Positions 19,067 to 30,028 of a stretch of 64,000 nt of DNA are shown here, piece after piece. The stretch's first letter is position 1, and every line of letters starts with the position of its first letter. A program made the translations under genes and the position numbers. The notes below the pieces were generated by a model. That model was not told the DNA's origin. It worked only from the letters and a program-made list of their open reading frames with translations, and ran no database searches. Source of the stretch: Burkholderia sp. USMB20 (lineage in GTDB: Bacteria; Pseudomonadota; Gammaproteobacteria; Burkholderiales; Burkholderiaceae); contig NZ_JTAN02000012.1 of NCBI RefSeq assembly GCF_000949135.2, positions 620,001 to 684,000 of the forward strand. Reading direction: 5' to 3'.

Positions 19067-19102
19067 AAAAGCCCCGAACGCCGGATGGCCTTCGGGGCTT
19101 TT
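19067..19102 (+). terminator. Terminator of the hemC-hemDX-hemY operon
   Basis: Arms AAAAGCCCCGAA (19067-19078) and TTCGGGGCTTTT (19091-19102) form a perfect 12-bp stem ending in a T-tract. Twenty bases on is a small direct repeat of four CCGGA units (19122-19141). Confidence 0.85.
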
Positions 19103-19215
19103 CTTATGCGCTCCCGGCTCGCCGGACCGGACCGGACCGGACGCGCTACGCGCGGAGCCGGCGCGGCAAGTCGTCTTCGCCCGCGACGAACCGCATCGCG
19201 GCGCGCCGCGTCACG

Positions 19216-20520
19216 TCACCTGTCGACGAGCCGCTTCGGCACCGACAGCGCGAGCAGCCCGCCAAGCACGAGGAACCCGGCGAGCATGTACATGCCCGCG
19301 TCGTTGGCGCCCGTCGCCTGCTTGAGCCAGCCCATCATGTACGGGCTCAGGAAGCCCGCGAGGTTGCCGATCGAGTTGATCATCGCGATGCCCGCCGCGG
19401 CCGCCGCGCCGCCGAGGAACGCGGTCGGCAGGCTCCAGAACAACGGCAGCGTCGTCAGGATGCCCATCGTCGCGAGCGTGAGGCCGAGCATCGCGAGCGC
19501 CGTCTGGTGCGCCCAGATCACCGACAGCACGAGCCCGAGCGCGCCGAATGCGGCCGGAATCGCGAGGTGCCAGCGTCGTTCGCGGCGCTTGTCCGCGCTG
19601 CGCGCGATCAGGATCATCGCGACCACCGCCGCCGCATACGGAACCGCCGACAGCAGCCCGATCATGAACGTGTCGGTCACGCCGGTCGCCTTGATGATCG
19701 TCGGCAGCCAGAAGCCGACGCCGTACAGCCCCATCACGAACGAGAAGTAGATGAGCGCCATCAGCCACACGCGCGGGCTCGCCATCACCGCGCCGAGCGG
19801 CAGGTCTTCCTTGGTCGCTTCCTCCGCGTCGACGTTGCGCGTGAGCAGCGCCTTTTCGTCGTCGGTGAGCCATTTGGCCTTCGCGATCCGGTCGTCGAGC
19901 GCGAAGAACACCAGCACGCCGGCCAGCACCGACGGGATCCCTTCGAGCAGGAACAGCCACTGCCAGCCGTGCCAGCCGCTCACGCCGTTGAACGCCTTCA
20001 GGATGAAGCCGGAGATCGGCCCGCCGATCACCCCGGACAAGGCGACTGCCGTCATGAAGAATGTCGTCATCCGGCCGCGTCGGTGCGCGGGATACCAGTA
20101 GGTGAGGTACAGGATCACGCCGGGGAAGAAGCCGGCCTCGGCGACGCCGAGCAGGAAGCGCATCACGTAGAACATCGCGGGCGTCGTGACGAACATCGTC
20201 AGGATCGAGATCACGCCCCACGTCGCCATGATGCGCGCGATCCAGACGCGCGCGCCGACCTTGTGCAGGATGATGTTGCTCGGCACTTCGAACAGGAAGT
20301 AGCCGAAGAAGAAGATCCCGGCGCCGAGCCCGTAGACGGTATCGCTGAGATTCAGGTCGCTCGCCATCTGCAGCTTCGCGAAGCCGACGTTCACGCGGTC
20401 GAGATACGCGACCACGTAGCACAGCAGCAGGAGCGGCGTGAGCCGCCACGACACCTTGCGGTAGGTTGCTTCCTCGAATGCGCCGGACGAGCCCGGCAGC
20501 GACTGCGTCGATGTTGCCAT
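19216..20520 (-). CDS. MFS transporter, anion:cation symporter (phthalate/tartrate permease) type
   Basis: A 434-aa inner-membrane carrier with 12 predicted helices. The N-terminal half has YLDRVNVGFAKLQM and the loop KVGARVWIARIMATWG followed by FLLGVAEAGFFPGVILYLTYWYP, characteristic of the ACS family, which takes up organic acids. ATG 20520 is preceded by AGGAGA. It is followed in transcription by nothing on its strand; upstream lie a dehydrogenase and a broken aldehyde dehydrogenase in the same orientation, suggesting a catabolic cluster for an organic acid or alcohol. Substrate unknown. Confidence 0.88.
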   Translation of the reverse strand: MATSTQSLPGSSGAFEEATYRKVSWRLTPLLLLCYVVAYLDRVNVGFAKLQMASDLNLSDTVYGLGAGIFFFGYFLFEVPSNIILHKVGARVWIARIMATWGVISILTMFVTTPAMFYVMRFLLGVAEAGFFPGVILYLTYWYPAHRRGRMTTFFMTAVALSGVIGGPISGFILKAFNGVSGWHGWQWLFLLEGIPSVLAGVLVFFALDDRIAKAKWLTDDEKALLTRNVDAEEATKEDLPLGAVMASPRVWLMALIYFSFVMGLYGVGFWLPTIIKATGVTDTFMIGLLSAVPYAAAVVAMILIARSADKRRERRWHLAIPAAFGALGLVLSVIWAHQTALAMLGLTLATMGILTTLPLFWSLPTAFLGGAAAAAGIAMINSIGNLAGFLSPYMMGWLKQATGANDAGMYMLAGFLVLGGLLALSVPKRLVDR

Positions 20521-20654
20521 GTTGTCTCCTGTCCTTTCTTGTGGTGGCCGGAGCCGGCGCGGCGGCGCCCGATCCGGTGTCGTGCGAAGCAATGACGATG
20601 CGTGGATGCGGCGCCGGCCGGCGCTGCCGGCGCGGCGCCATCACGGCCGTGCGG

Positions 20655-21413
20655 CTAGATGCAGCGCCCGCCGTCGACTTCGAGACAGACGCCGGTGATG
20701 AACTCGGCTTCGTCGGATGCGAGGTACAGGGCCGCGTTCGCGATGTCCTGCGGCGTCGAGAAGCGGCCGAGCGGAATCGTCGCGAGGAACCGGCGGCGAT
20801 TCTCCGGCGTGTCCTCGCAGCCCATGAACTCGGTCATCAGGCCCGTCTCGCCGAGCACCGGGTTGATGCAGTTCACGCGGATCCGGTCGGCGCCGAGCTC
20901 GGCCGCGAGCGACTTGCTCGCGGTGATCATCGCGCCCTTCGTGCTGTTGTACCAGACGAGGCCCGGGCGCGGCCGCACGCCGGCCGTCGACGCGACGTTC
21001 ACGAACACGCCGCCGCCCTGCGTGCGGAAATACGGAACGAAGGTCTGCACGCTCCAGAACAGGCTCTTCATGTTGACGGCGTACACGCGGTCGAACTCGG
21101 CTTCCGTCACGTCGAGCACCGGCTTGTTGCGATGGGTGGTGCCGGCGTTGTTCACGACGATCTGCACCGAATGGAAATCGTCGAGCGCGGCCTGCAGCAG
21201 CGCGCGCCAGTCGGCGTCCTTCGACACGTCGCCCGCGACCGCGATCGCCTTGCCGCCCGCCAGCGCGATCTCGCTCGCGACGCGCTCGGCCGCCGCACCG
21301 TTCAGGTCGTTGACGACGACGTTCGCGCCTTCGCGCGCATAGGTCTTCGCGATGCCTTCGCCGAAGCCCGAACCGCCGCCCGTGACGAGGGCCGTCTTGC
21401 CGCTCAACCGCAT
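20655..21413 (-). CDS. Short-chain dehydrogenase/reductase (FabG-like)
   Basis: A 252-aa classical SDR. Cofactor motif TGGGSGFGEG (11-20) with Asp36 at the end of strand 2 points to NAD(H) over NADP(H). NNAG is at 88-91, and the catalytic set is Ser142, Tyr155 and Lys159 (YNSTK). The C-terminus ends in the typical TGVCLEVDGG. It lies between an MFS transporter and an aldehyde dehydrogenase on the same strand, which fits oxidation of an imported hydroxy compound; the substrate cannot be named. Confidence 0.9.
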   Translation of the reverse strand: MRLSGKTALVTGGGSGFGEGIAKTYAREGANVVVNDLNGAAAERVASEIALAGGKAIAVAGDVSKDADWRALLQAALDDFHSVQIVVNNAGTTHRNKPVLDVTEAEFDRVYAVNMKSLFWSVQTFVPYFRTQGGGVFVNVASTAGVRPRPGLVWYNSTKGAMITASKSLAAELGADRIRVNCINPVLGETGLMTEFMGCEDTPENRRRFLATIPLGRFSTPQDIANAALYLASDEAEFITGVCLEVDGGRCI

Positions 21414-21489
21414 GGTGTGTCTCCTGTGCTGGATGCGTGCAGGGTGCTGCGGGACACGGCCGGTCCGTTGCCGGCCGCGTTCGTCAGGT

Positions 21490-22928
21490 TCAGCCGTGCC
21501 GGATCGCGATCGTCTTCAGCGTCGTGAAACCGTACAGCGCCTCGAAGCCTTTCTCGCGGCCGTGGCCCGAGTGGCCGACGCCGCCGAACGGCAACTCGAC
21601 GCCGCCGCCCGCGCCGTAGTTGTTGATGAACACCTGGCCGGCACGCAGGCGGCGCGCGAGACGCAGCTGGCGCGCACCGTCGCGGGTCCAGATGCCGGCG
21701 ACGAGGCCGTATGGCGTGCCGTTCGCGAGTGCGACCGCTTCGTCTTCGTCGACGAAGCGCATCGCGGCGAGCACCGGGCCGAATACTTCCTCCTGCGCGA
21801 GCCGGTGCGACGCCGGCACGTCGCGCAGCAGCGCGGGCGCCTGGTAGAAGCCGCTTTCGGGCGCGTCGGCGACGACCTGGCCGTGCCCGGCCATCGGGAT
21901 GCCGTCGTGCTGCGCGTCGGACAGGAAGTCCCACACGCGCTGCTGCTGTTTCGCGTTGATCAGCGGGCCACAGTCGAGATCCGCGCGGCTCGGGCCGACC
22001 CGCAGCCCGTTGAACGCGGTGGCGAGCCGTTCGACGAGCGGCTCGTACACCGCGCGCTCGATCAGCACGCGGCTGCCGGCCGAGCAGGTCTGCCCGCCGT
22101 TCTGTACGATCGCCGACACGAGCACGGTAGTGCCGCTTCGAGATCGGCGTCGGCGAACACGATCTGCGGCGACTTGCCGCCGAGCTCGAGCGTGACGGGC
22201 ACGTGGTTTTCGGCGGCCATCTGCGTGACCAGCTTGCCGGTCGCGGGCGAGCCGGTGAACGAGATGTGATCGATGCCGGGATGGCGCGCGAGTGCCGCTC
22301 CCGCTTCATGGCCGTAGCCGGTGACCACGTTCAGCGCACCGGCCGGCAGCCCGGCTTCGGCGGCGAGTTCGGCCACGCGCAGCACCGACAGGCACGCATC
22401 CTCGGCCGGTTTCACGACGCATGCGTTGCCGGCCGCGAGCGCCGCGCCGACGCTGCGCCCGAAGATCTGCATCGGGTAGTTCCACGGCACGATGTGGCCG
22501 GTGACGCCGTGCGGCTCGCGCACCGTCAGTACCGTGTAGCCGGCCTGATAGGGGAGGGTTTCGCCGTGCAGCTTGTCGGCGGCGCCCGCGTAGAACTCGA
22601 AGTAGCGGGCGAGCGCGGCGGCGTCGGCACGCGCCTGCTTCAGCGGCTTGCCGGTGTCGCGTGCCTCGATCGCGGCGAGTTCCTCGAGATGGTCGGCGAC
22701 GCGCGCGGACAGCCGCATCAGCACACGGCCGCGCTCGGCGGCGCTCGCCGCGCCCCACGGGCCCGCGAACGCGTCGCGGGCGGCGGCGACCGCGCGTTCG
22801 ATGTCGGGCGCCGTGCCGCGCGCGATCGTCGCGAACGGCTGGCCGTCGGACGGGTCGACGACCGGAATCGTCTCCAGTTGCGCGGGCAACGTCCATTCGC
22901 CTGCGATGAAGTGCTTCGCTTCTTCCAT
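21490..22928 (-). pseudogene. Aldehyde dehydrogenase, frameshifted
   Basis: NAD(P)-dependent aldehyde dehydrogenase family. The first part (22928 to about 22126) carries the Rossmann cofactor domain, the VPWNYPM motif, FTGSPATGK and the catalytic glutamate in LELGGKSPQIVF. A single missing base near 22125 (minus-strand reading CTACC-GTGCTC) throws the frame; the rest continues in another frame as VLVSAIVQNGGQTCSAG with the catalytic cysteine and the FGPVL and PFGGVGHSG segments to the stop at 21490. Restoring one base gives a full-length protein of about 480 aa. Either a recent pseudogene or a base-calling error. An unusual hairpin leader with a short ORF precedes it. Confidence 0.88.
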
Positions 22929-22944
22929 GCGTGCTCCTGTCGAC

Positions 22945-22979
22945 CCGAGTTGGCGCTTTAGCGCCTACTCGGCTTCCAT
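22945..22979 (-). promoter_or_regulatory. Leader with five-codon upstream ORF ending inside a strong hairpin
   Basis: On the minus strand an ATG at 22979 opens a minimal ORF (Met-Glu-Ala-Glu-stop, 22979-22965). Its last codons lie in the 5' arm of a long hairpin: CCGAGT pairs with ACTCGG and GGCGC with GCGCC around a TAAA loop, with one A-A mismatch. AGGAG and the aldehyde dehydrogenase ATG (22928) follow directly. This looks like a translation-dependent leader; no function is established. Confidence 0.5.
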
Positions 22980-23062
22980 GCAACATCACCCGGGGTTCGA
23001 TGGCCGGACATCCGGAACGATTATCGCGCCGATCGTCATCCGGACGCCACCGGTCGATTGGC

Positions 23063-23068
23063 TATAAT
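23063..23068 (+). promoter_or_regulatory. Consensus -10 box for ppa
   Basis: A perfect TATAAT lies 85 bp before the ppa start in otherwise GC-rich DNA. No good -35 is visible at 16-18 bp spacing, so an activator or upstream contact may be needed. Confidence 0.6.
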
Positions 23069-23152
23069 GGCGCATTCCCTGCGGGGACGCCCGCGGCGGT
23101 GCAACGGCCGCGGCGCCCCTGTCCCGAATTCCATCGACCAACAGAGAGCGCT

Positions 23153-23680
23153 ATGAGCTTCAATCATGTTCCGGCCGGCAAGGACCTGCCGCACGATTTC
23201 AACGTGATCATCGAGATCCCCGCGCAAAGCGATCCGGTGAAGTACGAGGCGGACAAGGAGCTGGGTCTCCTCGTCGTCGACCGCTTCATCGGTACCGGCA
23301 TGCGCTATCCGGTGAACTACGGCTACATCCCGCAGACGCTGTCGGGCGACGGCGATCCGGTCGACGTGCTGGTGATCACGCCGTTCCCGCTGCTGGCCGG
23401 CTCGATCGTGCGTTCGCGCGTGCTCGGCATGCTGCAGATGACCGACGAGTCGGGCGTCGACGCGAAGCTCGTCGCCGTGCCGCACGACAAGGTCTGCCCG
23501 ATGACGGCGAACCTGAAGTCGATCGACGACGTGCCCGAGTACCTGAAGGACCAGATCAAGCACTTCTTCGAGCAATACAAGGCGCTCGAGAAGGGCAAGT
23601 GGGTGAAGGTCGAAGGCTGGGCCGGCATCGACGCCGCGCACAAGGAAATCGCCGACGGCGCCGCGAACTACAAGAAGTAA
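23153..23680 (+). CDS. ppa: Inorganic pyrophosphatase
   Basis: Soluble family I pyrophosphatase: hydrolyses PPi to phosphate and so drives biosynthesis. It is 175 aa, matching the bacterial family (E. coli 176). The metal-binding aspartates are in the signature [36 protein letters not shown] and KWVKVEGW complete the active site. Translation begins at ATG 23153 with a weak AGAGAG upstream. It has a consensus TATAAT promoter element and a strong terminator. Confidence 0.97.
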   Translation: MSFNHVPAGKDLPHDFNVIIEIPAQSDPVKYEADKELGLLVVDRFIGTGMRYPVNYGYIPQTLSGDGDPVDVLVITPFPLLAGSIVRSRVLGMLQMTDESGVDAKLVAVPHDKVCPMTANLKSIDDVPEYLKDQIKHFFEQYKALEKGKWVKVEGWAGIDAAHKEIADGAANYKK

Positions 23681-23720
23681 GCCGGCTGGCCGGCCTCGCG
23701 GCCGGCTCGTTCGGAACGCA

Positions 23721-23758
23721 AACCGCGCGTGTCTCCTCAGGAGGCCGCGCGGTTTTGT
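23721..23758 (+). terminator. Terminator of ppa, overlapping the 3' end of the GIY-YIG gene
   Basis: Arms AACCGCGCG (23721-23729) and CGCGCGGTT (23746-23754) enclose a second small stem CTCC-TCA-GGAG and are followed by TTTTGTTTTG. The stop codon of the convergent GIY-YIG gene (23737-23739) is in the loop. Confidence 0.85.
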
Positions 23759-24651
23759 TTTGTGCGCGGTTTGGCGCCGATGGTGGTGTTCTTTCGTGTG
23801 CGGGTGGGCGCTGGCAGCGCGGCGGGGTTCGGCGAGGTTTTCGTACGCTTCGCTCGCGTTGCGCCGGTTGAGCGAGTGGCGCCCGTTGCGCCGCGCTCGG
23901 TGGTGGCCGGAGCAGCGGCTTCGACGGCTTCGGTTCTGGCCATTCCGGCCGCCGACGCACCGCGGCGCGCCGGCGATGTTGAAGCGCTGCCGGCGCGTGC
24001 CTTCGCGACGGACTTGCCGCCGGCCGCCGGCGCTTTCCGTTTCGGCGTCGAGTTGACGGCAGGCTCGTCCTGCTTTGCCGCCGTGCTGCGCGACGCGGCC
24101 TTTTTTGCTTCGGCAGCGTCGCCGTTCGTCGCACGCTTGCTGGCTGGAGCTGCTTTCGTCTTCGCACGAGCCTGCGCGCTTTGCCCGGACTTCGAGGTCT
24201 TGCCGGACCGCGATGCTTTCCCGTCACTACCGGCCTTCGCGGCTTTCTTCACGGGTCGTTCCGTTTCGACCGCCTGCATCGCGATTTCGGCGGGCTGCGG
24301 CGCCTTCTTCATCACTTTCTTCCGACGCCGCGTGCCGGCCTTCAAACCGTCCGCATCGACTTCCCCGTCGATCGACATCCCGGCCGGCAGCACCGATTCC
24401 AGCGTCCGCAATCCTGCCGCCAGTTCGCGCTTCTGCGCGGCGGTCAGCCGCTTCACCCAGTACTCGGCGCGCGACGCGATCGACCGGTCGGGCAGCGGGA
24501 ACGACGCGAGCACCGCGCGCGGCTTGCGCGAGCGCGTATAGCGCGCGCCCTTGCCGGCTGCGTGCTCGTCGAAGCGCGCGGCGACGTCGGTCGTGATGCC
24601 GGTGTAGACGCTGTCGTCGGCACACTCGATCAGATACAGAAACCAGGACAT
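23737..24651 (-). CDS. GIY-YIG nuclease-like protein with long histone-H1-like tail
   Basis: The first 90 residues are a compact GIY-YIG domain of the YhbQ/UPF0213 type (FLYLIECADDSVYTGIT, ARYTRSRKP, RAEYWVKRL with the likely catalytic glutamate). The remaining 200 residues are low-complexity, dominated by Ala, Lys, Thr, Ser, Arg and Pro with repeated KKA, AKT and KRA patterns like histone H1 or bacterial HU-tail proteins. The tail probably binds nucleic acid non-specifically. Typical single-domain relatives are about 100 aa, so the tail is a lineage addition. The 3' end runs into the ppa terminator. Confidence 0.83.
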   Translation of the reverse strand: MSWFLYLIECADDSVYTGITTDVAARFDEHAAGKGARYTRSRKPRAVLASFPLPDRSIASRAEYWVKRLTAAQKRELAAGLRTLESVLPAGMSIDGEVDADGLKAGTRRRKKVMKKAPQPAEIAMQAVETERPVKKAAKAGSDGKASRSGKTSKSGQSAQARAKTKAAPASKRATNGDAAEAKKAASRSTAAKQDEPAVNSTPKRKAPAAGGKSVAKARAGSASTSPARRGASAAGMARTEAVEAAAPATTERGATGATRSTGATRAKRTKTSPNPAALPAPTRTRKNTTIGAKPRTKQNRAAS

Positions 24652-24731
24652 GGGGAGGCGGCGGGATGCGAAGCCGTCAGTGTCTCAGAATTGGCGCGTG
24701 CCGCCGCAAGCGACATGATTCGCGCCCGCCG

Positions 24732-25910
24732 TCACGGCCCCCGCCGGAACGGATCGTGCTCGCGCAGCTCGTCGACGTACGCGTGGATATGCTCGGTCTC
24801 GCGTTCGAGAAAGCGCGCGACCGCATCGGAGAACGCCGGGTGCGCGAGCCAGTGCGCGGAATGCGTGACGGTCGGCAGGAAGCCGCGCGCGAGCTTGTGC
24901 TCGCCTTGCGCACCGCCCTCGAACGTGTCGAGCCCGGCCTCGATGCAGAATTCGAGCAACTGGTAGTAGGCCGTTTCGAAATGCAGGCAGGGCACGTGTT
25001 CGAGCGCGCCCCAGTAGCGGCCGTACAGCGTGCCGCCGCGGCCGTTCGCGCCGCGCCGGTAGACGGCGAGCGAGCTCGCGATCGGTTTGCCGTCGGCTTC
25101 GGCGATCACGAGCAGCAGGTTCTCCGGCATCGTCGCGCCGATCGCGCGGAAGAAGTCGAGATTCAGGTACGGGCTCGAATAGTGCTCGCGATAGGTCTGC
25201 CGGTAGCAGCGCGAGAAGACGCGCCAGTCGGCGTCGGTGATCTGCTCGCCGGCGAGTCGCCGGAACGTGACGCCGGCATCGCGCACCTTGCGACGTTCCG
25301 CGCGGATGTTCTTGCGCTTCTTCTGCTCGAGCGTGCCGAGGAAGTCGTCGAAGTCGCGGTAGCCGTCGTTGAGCCAGTGGAACTGCACGCCTTCGCGCAA
25401 CATCATCCCCATCGACTCGAGCAGCCGCGCCTCGTCGCCGGTCGGGAACAGCACGTGCAGCGACGACACGTCGCTTTGCTCGGCGAACGCGAGCAGCGTG
25501 GCCGCGAGCCGGCGGCGCGCGTCGTCGTCGGCCGCGAGCAGGCGCGTGCCCTGCACGGGCGTGAACGGCACCGCGCACAGCAGCTTCGGATAGTAGGACA
25601 GCCCGTTGCGCTGGTACGCGTCGGCCCACGCCCAGTCGAACACGTATTCGCCGTACGAATGCTGTTTCGCGTAGACGGGCGCGGCCGCCGCGAGCCGGCC
25701 GGTGCGCGCGTCGGTCAGCGTGACGAAGTGCGGCGACCAGCCGGTGTCGTCGACCGCGCAGCGCGCGACGTGCAGTGCGTCGAGGAATTCGTGGCGCAGG
25801 AACGGCGTCGGCTGCGCGTCGCGCTCGAGCAGCGCGTTCCATTCGTCGGCCGGCACCTCCGCGGGGGACGACAGGATGCCCGTGCGATAATCGATGCGTT
25901 CGTGTTTCAA
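24732..25910 (-). CDS. FemAB-like GNAT-fold acyltransferase (DUF482/PF04339 type)
   Basis: A 392-aa protein related to peptidogalycan biosynthesis proteins of the PF04339 family, built from two GNAT-like halves. Recognisable stretches: PFLRHEFLDALH, YVFDWAWADAYQRNGLSYYPKLLCAVPFTPVQG, QKKRKNIRAERRKV, YYQLLEFCIEAGLDTFEGGAQGEHKLARGF. The biochemical role is not established; transfer of an acyl or aminoacyl group to an envelope or small-molecule acceptor is the family assumption. It is divergent from nadE with about 110 bp between the starts. Confidence 0.85.
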   Translation of the reverse strand: MKHERIDYRTGILSSPAEVPADEWNALLERDAQPTPFLRHEFLDALHVARCAVDDTGWSPHFVTLTDARTGRLAAAAPVYAKQHSYGEYVFDWAWADAYQRNGLSYYPKLLCAVPFTPVQGTRLLAADDDARRRLAATLLAFAEQSDVSSLHVLFPTGDEARLLESMGMMLREGVQFHWLNDGYRDFDDFLGTLEQKKRKNIRAERRKVRDAGVTFRRLAGEQITDADWRVFSRCYRQTYREHYSSPYLNLDFFRAIGATMPENLLLVIAEADGKPIASSLAVYRRGANGRGGTLYGRYWGALEHVPCLHFETAYYQLLEFCIEAGLDTFEGGAQGEHKLARGFLPTVTHSAHWLAHPAFSDAVARFLERETEHIHAYVDELREHDPFRRGP

Positions 25911-26019
25911 GCGTGAATCCGTACAGTTGGATGCCGCCGGATGCGTGCCGCCGTGGCCCGCTTCCGAGGCGTTTTCGTCAGCCGTTCAGGGCGCGCCGCC
26001 GGGCTGCGCCGATCCCGTC

Positions 26020-27741
<1,722 letters not shown>

Positions 27742-27770
27742 GCCGTGCCGCGCCGTGCGCGGCCGGCCGG

Positions 27771-27798
27771 CTTACGGCTTACACTTACGGCTTAAAAT
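27771..27798 (+). promoter_or_regulatory. Direct-repeat promoter region of glnB
   Basis: Two copies of CTTACGGCTTA (27771-27781 and 27784-27794) with 13-bp periodicity run into a -10-like TAAAAT (27793-27798), 47 bp before the glnB ATG. No -35 consensus is present, so the repeats may be activator sites. Inference from position only. Confidence 0.45.
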
Positions 27799-27832
27799 CG
27801 GGATTGCGATTTTTCATCCAAACGAGCATTGA

Positions 27833-28183
<351 letters not shown>

Positions 28184-28202
28184 GCGCCGCATCCGGCCCG
28201 TT

Positions 28203-28247
28203 CGGCAGAGCGGGCAGAGCGGGCAGAGCGGGCAGAGCGGGCAGAGC
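28203..28247. repeat. Nonamer tandem repeat (GGGCAGAGC)5 between glnB and the porin gene
   Basis: Four perfect and one near-perfect copy of GGGCAGAGC in a row, between two convergent genes. Copy number is likely to vary between strains. No hairpin or coding function is apparent. Confidence 0.85.
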
Positions 28248-28280
28248 GGGCCGCGGATCGCACGATCCCGGCCCGCCAAT

Positions 28281-28317
28281 AAAAAACGGTGCGGATACCC
28301 GGGAGGGTACCGCACCG
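28281..28317 (-). terminator. Rho-independent terminator of the porin gene
   Basis: Arms CGGTGCGGATACCC and GGGTACCGCACCG form a stem with a single bulge, followed in minus-strand reading by six T. It lies 62 nt after the porin stop. Confidence 0.8.
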
Positions 28318-28378
28318 ATACGCGCCTCTCGCAGCAGCGTGGAAAGTGTTGTCGAATCGTTCTCTGGACGGCGCCTGA

Positions 28379-29455
28379 TCAGAACAGGTGCTGGATGCCG
28401 GCGTAGACGCCGGTCTGGCTGCCGCCCGGATGCGGGTTGCCCGTCGACACGGCGGTGCCTGCACCGTTCGCGTTCAGGCCGAAGTTGGCCGTCGAGCTGT
28501 TGCGCACCGTCGCGACCTGCACGTCGAACAGCGTGCGCTTCGAGATGTTGTACGAACCGCCGACCGTGTAGATGTTCGCGTTGCCGCCGCCGTGGTTGGC
28601 ATTCACGTGGTACACGGCCGCGATCAGCGCTGCCGCCGGCGTGGCCTGCCACGTCACGCCGCCCCAGACCTGCTGGGTGCCGGTGATGCCGTTGTTGACG
28701 GCCGGGCCGCCGCTGCCGTCAGCATGCGACGACTGGTAAGCCGCCTGCAGCTTGAACTGGCCGAGGAACACGTTCAGGCCCGCGAAGTATTCACGCGAGT
28801 AGTTGAACACGTCCGAGAAGCGGCCGTTGCTGTCGCGCGTTTCGTCGTAGATGCCGCGCAACTGGAACAGCGAGTTCGTATACGTGACCTGTGCGCCGGC
28901 TGCACGGCCCGGCTGGCCGGCCGTCGTGTTGCCGTTGAAGCTGGTCGAGTTCGAGAACGCGAACTGGCCGTAGAAGTCGAGGCCGTAGAACTGCGGCGAC
29001 TGGTACGACACGTTGTTGCTGGTCTTGTTCCAGTTGCGGCCGCGCACGAGCGATGCCGACGACCAGCTCGACTGGCCCAGCGGATCGAAGTCCCACACGC
29101 CGTTCGCGATCGCGAGTTCGCGACCCAGCAGCAGCGTACCGTAGCGGTCGTTGGAGATGCCGACGGTCGCGAAACGATCCCAGATCGAGCCGCTGAAGCC
29201 GCCCGTCATCGTGTTGAACGCGCCTTCGAGGTGGAACAGGACCTTGTTGCCGCCGCCGATGTCCTCGCTGCCCTTCAAGCCCCACAGGCTCGTGCCCCAG
29301 TCGCCGCTTTCCGCGCGCACTTGGTGGCCGTTCTGCAGGCCGTTCAGGTACTCGAGGCCGGCATCCAGGCGACCATACAGCGTGACGCTGCTCTGCGCGT
29401 GCGCCGTAACCACCCCAGCAGCCATCAGCGCGGCCGCGACCAAAGCTTTCTTCAT
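28379..29455 (-). CDS. Gram-negative general porin (Omp38/OpcP-like)
   Basis: A 358-aa trimeric 16-strand outer-membrane porin of the Burkholderia/Neisseria type. The signal peptide MKKALVAAALMAAGVVTAHA is followed by QSSVTLYGRLDAGLEYL, the standard first strand. PEFG-type constriction loop sequences and alternating aromatic strands follow, and the chain ends in GIQHLF with the C-terminal phenylalanine needed by the Bam machinery. ATG 29455 lies 5 nt after GGAGG; two upstream in-frame starts are less well placed. Strong terminator downstream. Probably passes small anionic or neutral solutes. Confidence 0.95.
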   Translation of the reverse strand: MKKALVAAALMAAGVVTAHAQSSVTLYGRLDAGLEYLNGLQNGHQVRAESGDWGTSLWGLKGSEDIGGGNKVLFHLEGAFNTMTGGFSGSIWDRFATVGISNDRYGTLLLGRELAIANGVWDFDPLGQSSWSSASLVRGRNWNKTSNNVSYQSPQFYGLDFYGQFAFSNSTSFNGNTTAGQPGRAAGAQVTYTNSLFQLRGIYDETRDSNGRFSDVFNYSREYFAGLNVFLGQFKLQAAYQSSHADGSGGPAVNNGITGTQQVWGGVTWQATPAAALIAAVYHVNANHGGGNANIYTVGGSYNISKRTLFDVQVATVRNSSTANFGLNANGAGTAVSTGNPHPGGSQTGVYAGIQHLF

Positions 29456-30028
29456 CATCTCCTCCATACCCTGTCAAAAAGTCAACCCAGACTGCACGAG
29501 ATGCCCGGAGCAGCGAGCGCCGGGCAAAAGCGAAAAGCGGGATAACCAGGGAGACCTCGTGCAGAGCCGGTAAGCGCGGCACGCGGGCAAGCGGACGGAA
29601 AACCGTTGAGCGGTCCCGCGCGGCCGGGTCGGCTTGCGGGGTCTCCTTGTTGTGTCGTGAAGCTAAACTACATTTCACGAACTTCGTTTTGCTACTTTGG
29701 TTACTAATTTAGCAAAAATACAATTTTGTGGCGATGGAAATCGTTGTTTGACTAACACGTGTCGCCAATTTGCCATGCAACACAGTGCGCAGCGGGTGAC
29801 CAAGGGGCCGTCGATTCCCGGAAAACCCTTGTGAGACAAGGGAGACACGGATTCGGCGCCGGTGGGTCAAGGATTGTCACTATTGACGTTGCCGGGGCGC
29901 GAGCGTAAGCGCCGCACGTGCGGAATTGGTAAGTATTTCGTAATGAATTGGCGGTGGTCCGCCGCCGCCCGGGCGCCGGAAACGCTGGTGCGGCGGGGCG
30001 CTCCGCGCGCCGCACCGCAGCGTCGAAC
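29456..30028. other. AT-rich intergenic region upstream of the porin
   Basis: About 570 bp with no supported gene. The stretch 29655-29735 is strikingly AT-rich for this genome. It contains a perfect inverted repeat TTTTGCTA/TAGCAAAA (29687-29694 and 29710-29717), 230 bp before the porin ATG. This may be a regulator-binding site in the porin promoter. I could not place -35 and -10 boxes with confidence. The part next to the LysR gene shows only a weak hairpin. Confidence 0.45.

Noticed and set aside
19122-19141. Four CCGGA direct repeats after the haem operon
   Set aside because: Too short and simple to claim a function; noted only within the terminator entry.
28203-28247. Nonamer repeats considered as a CRISPR array
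   Set aside because: Units are 9 bp and contiguous with no spacers, and no cas genes are present.
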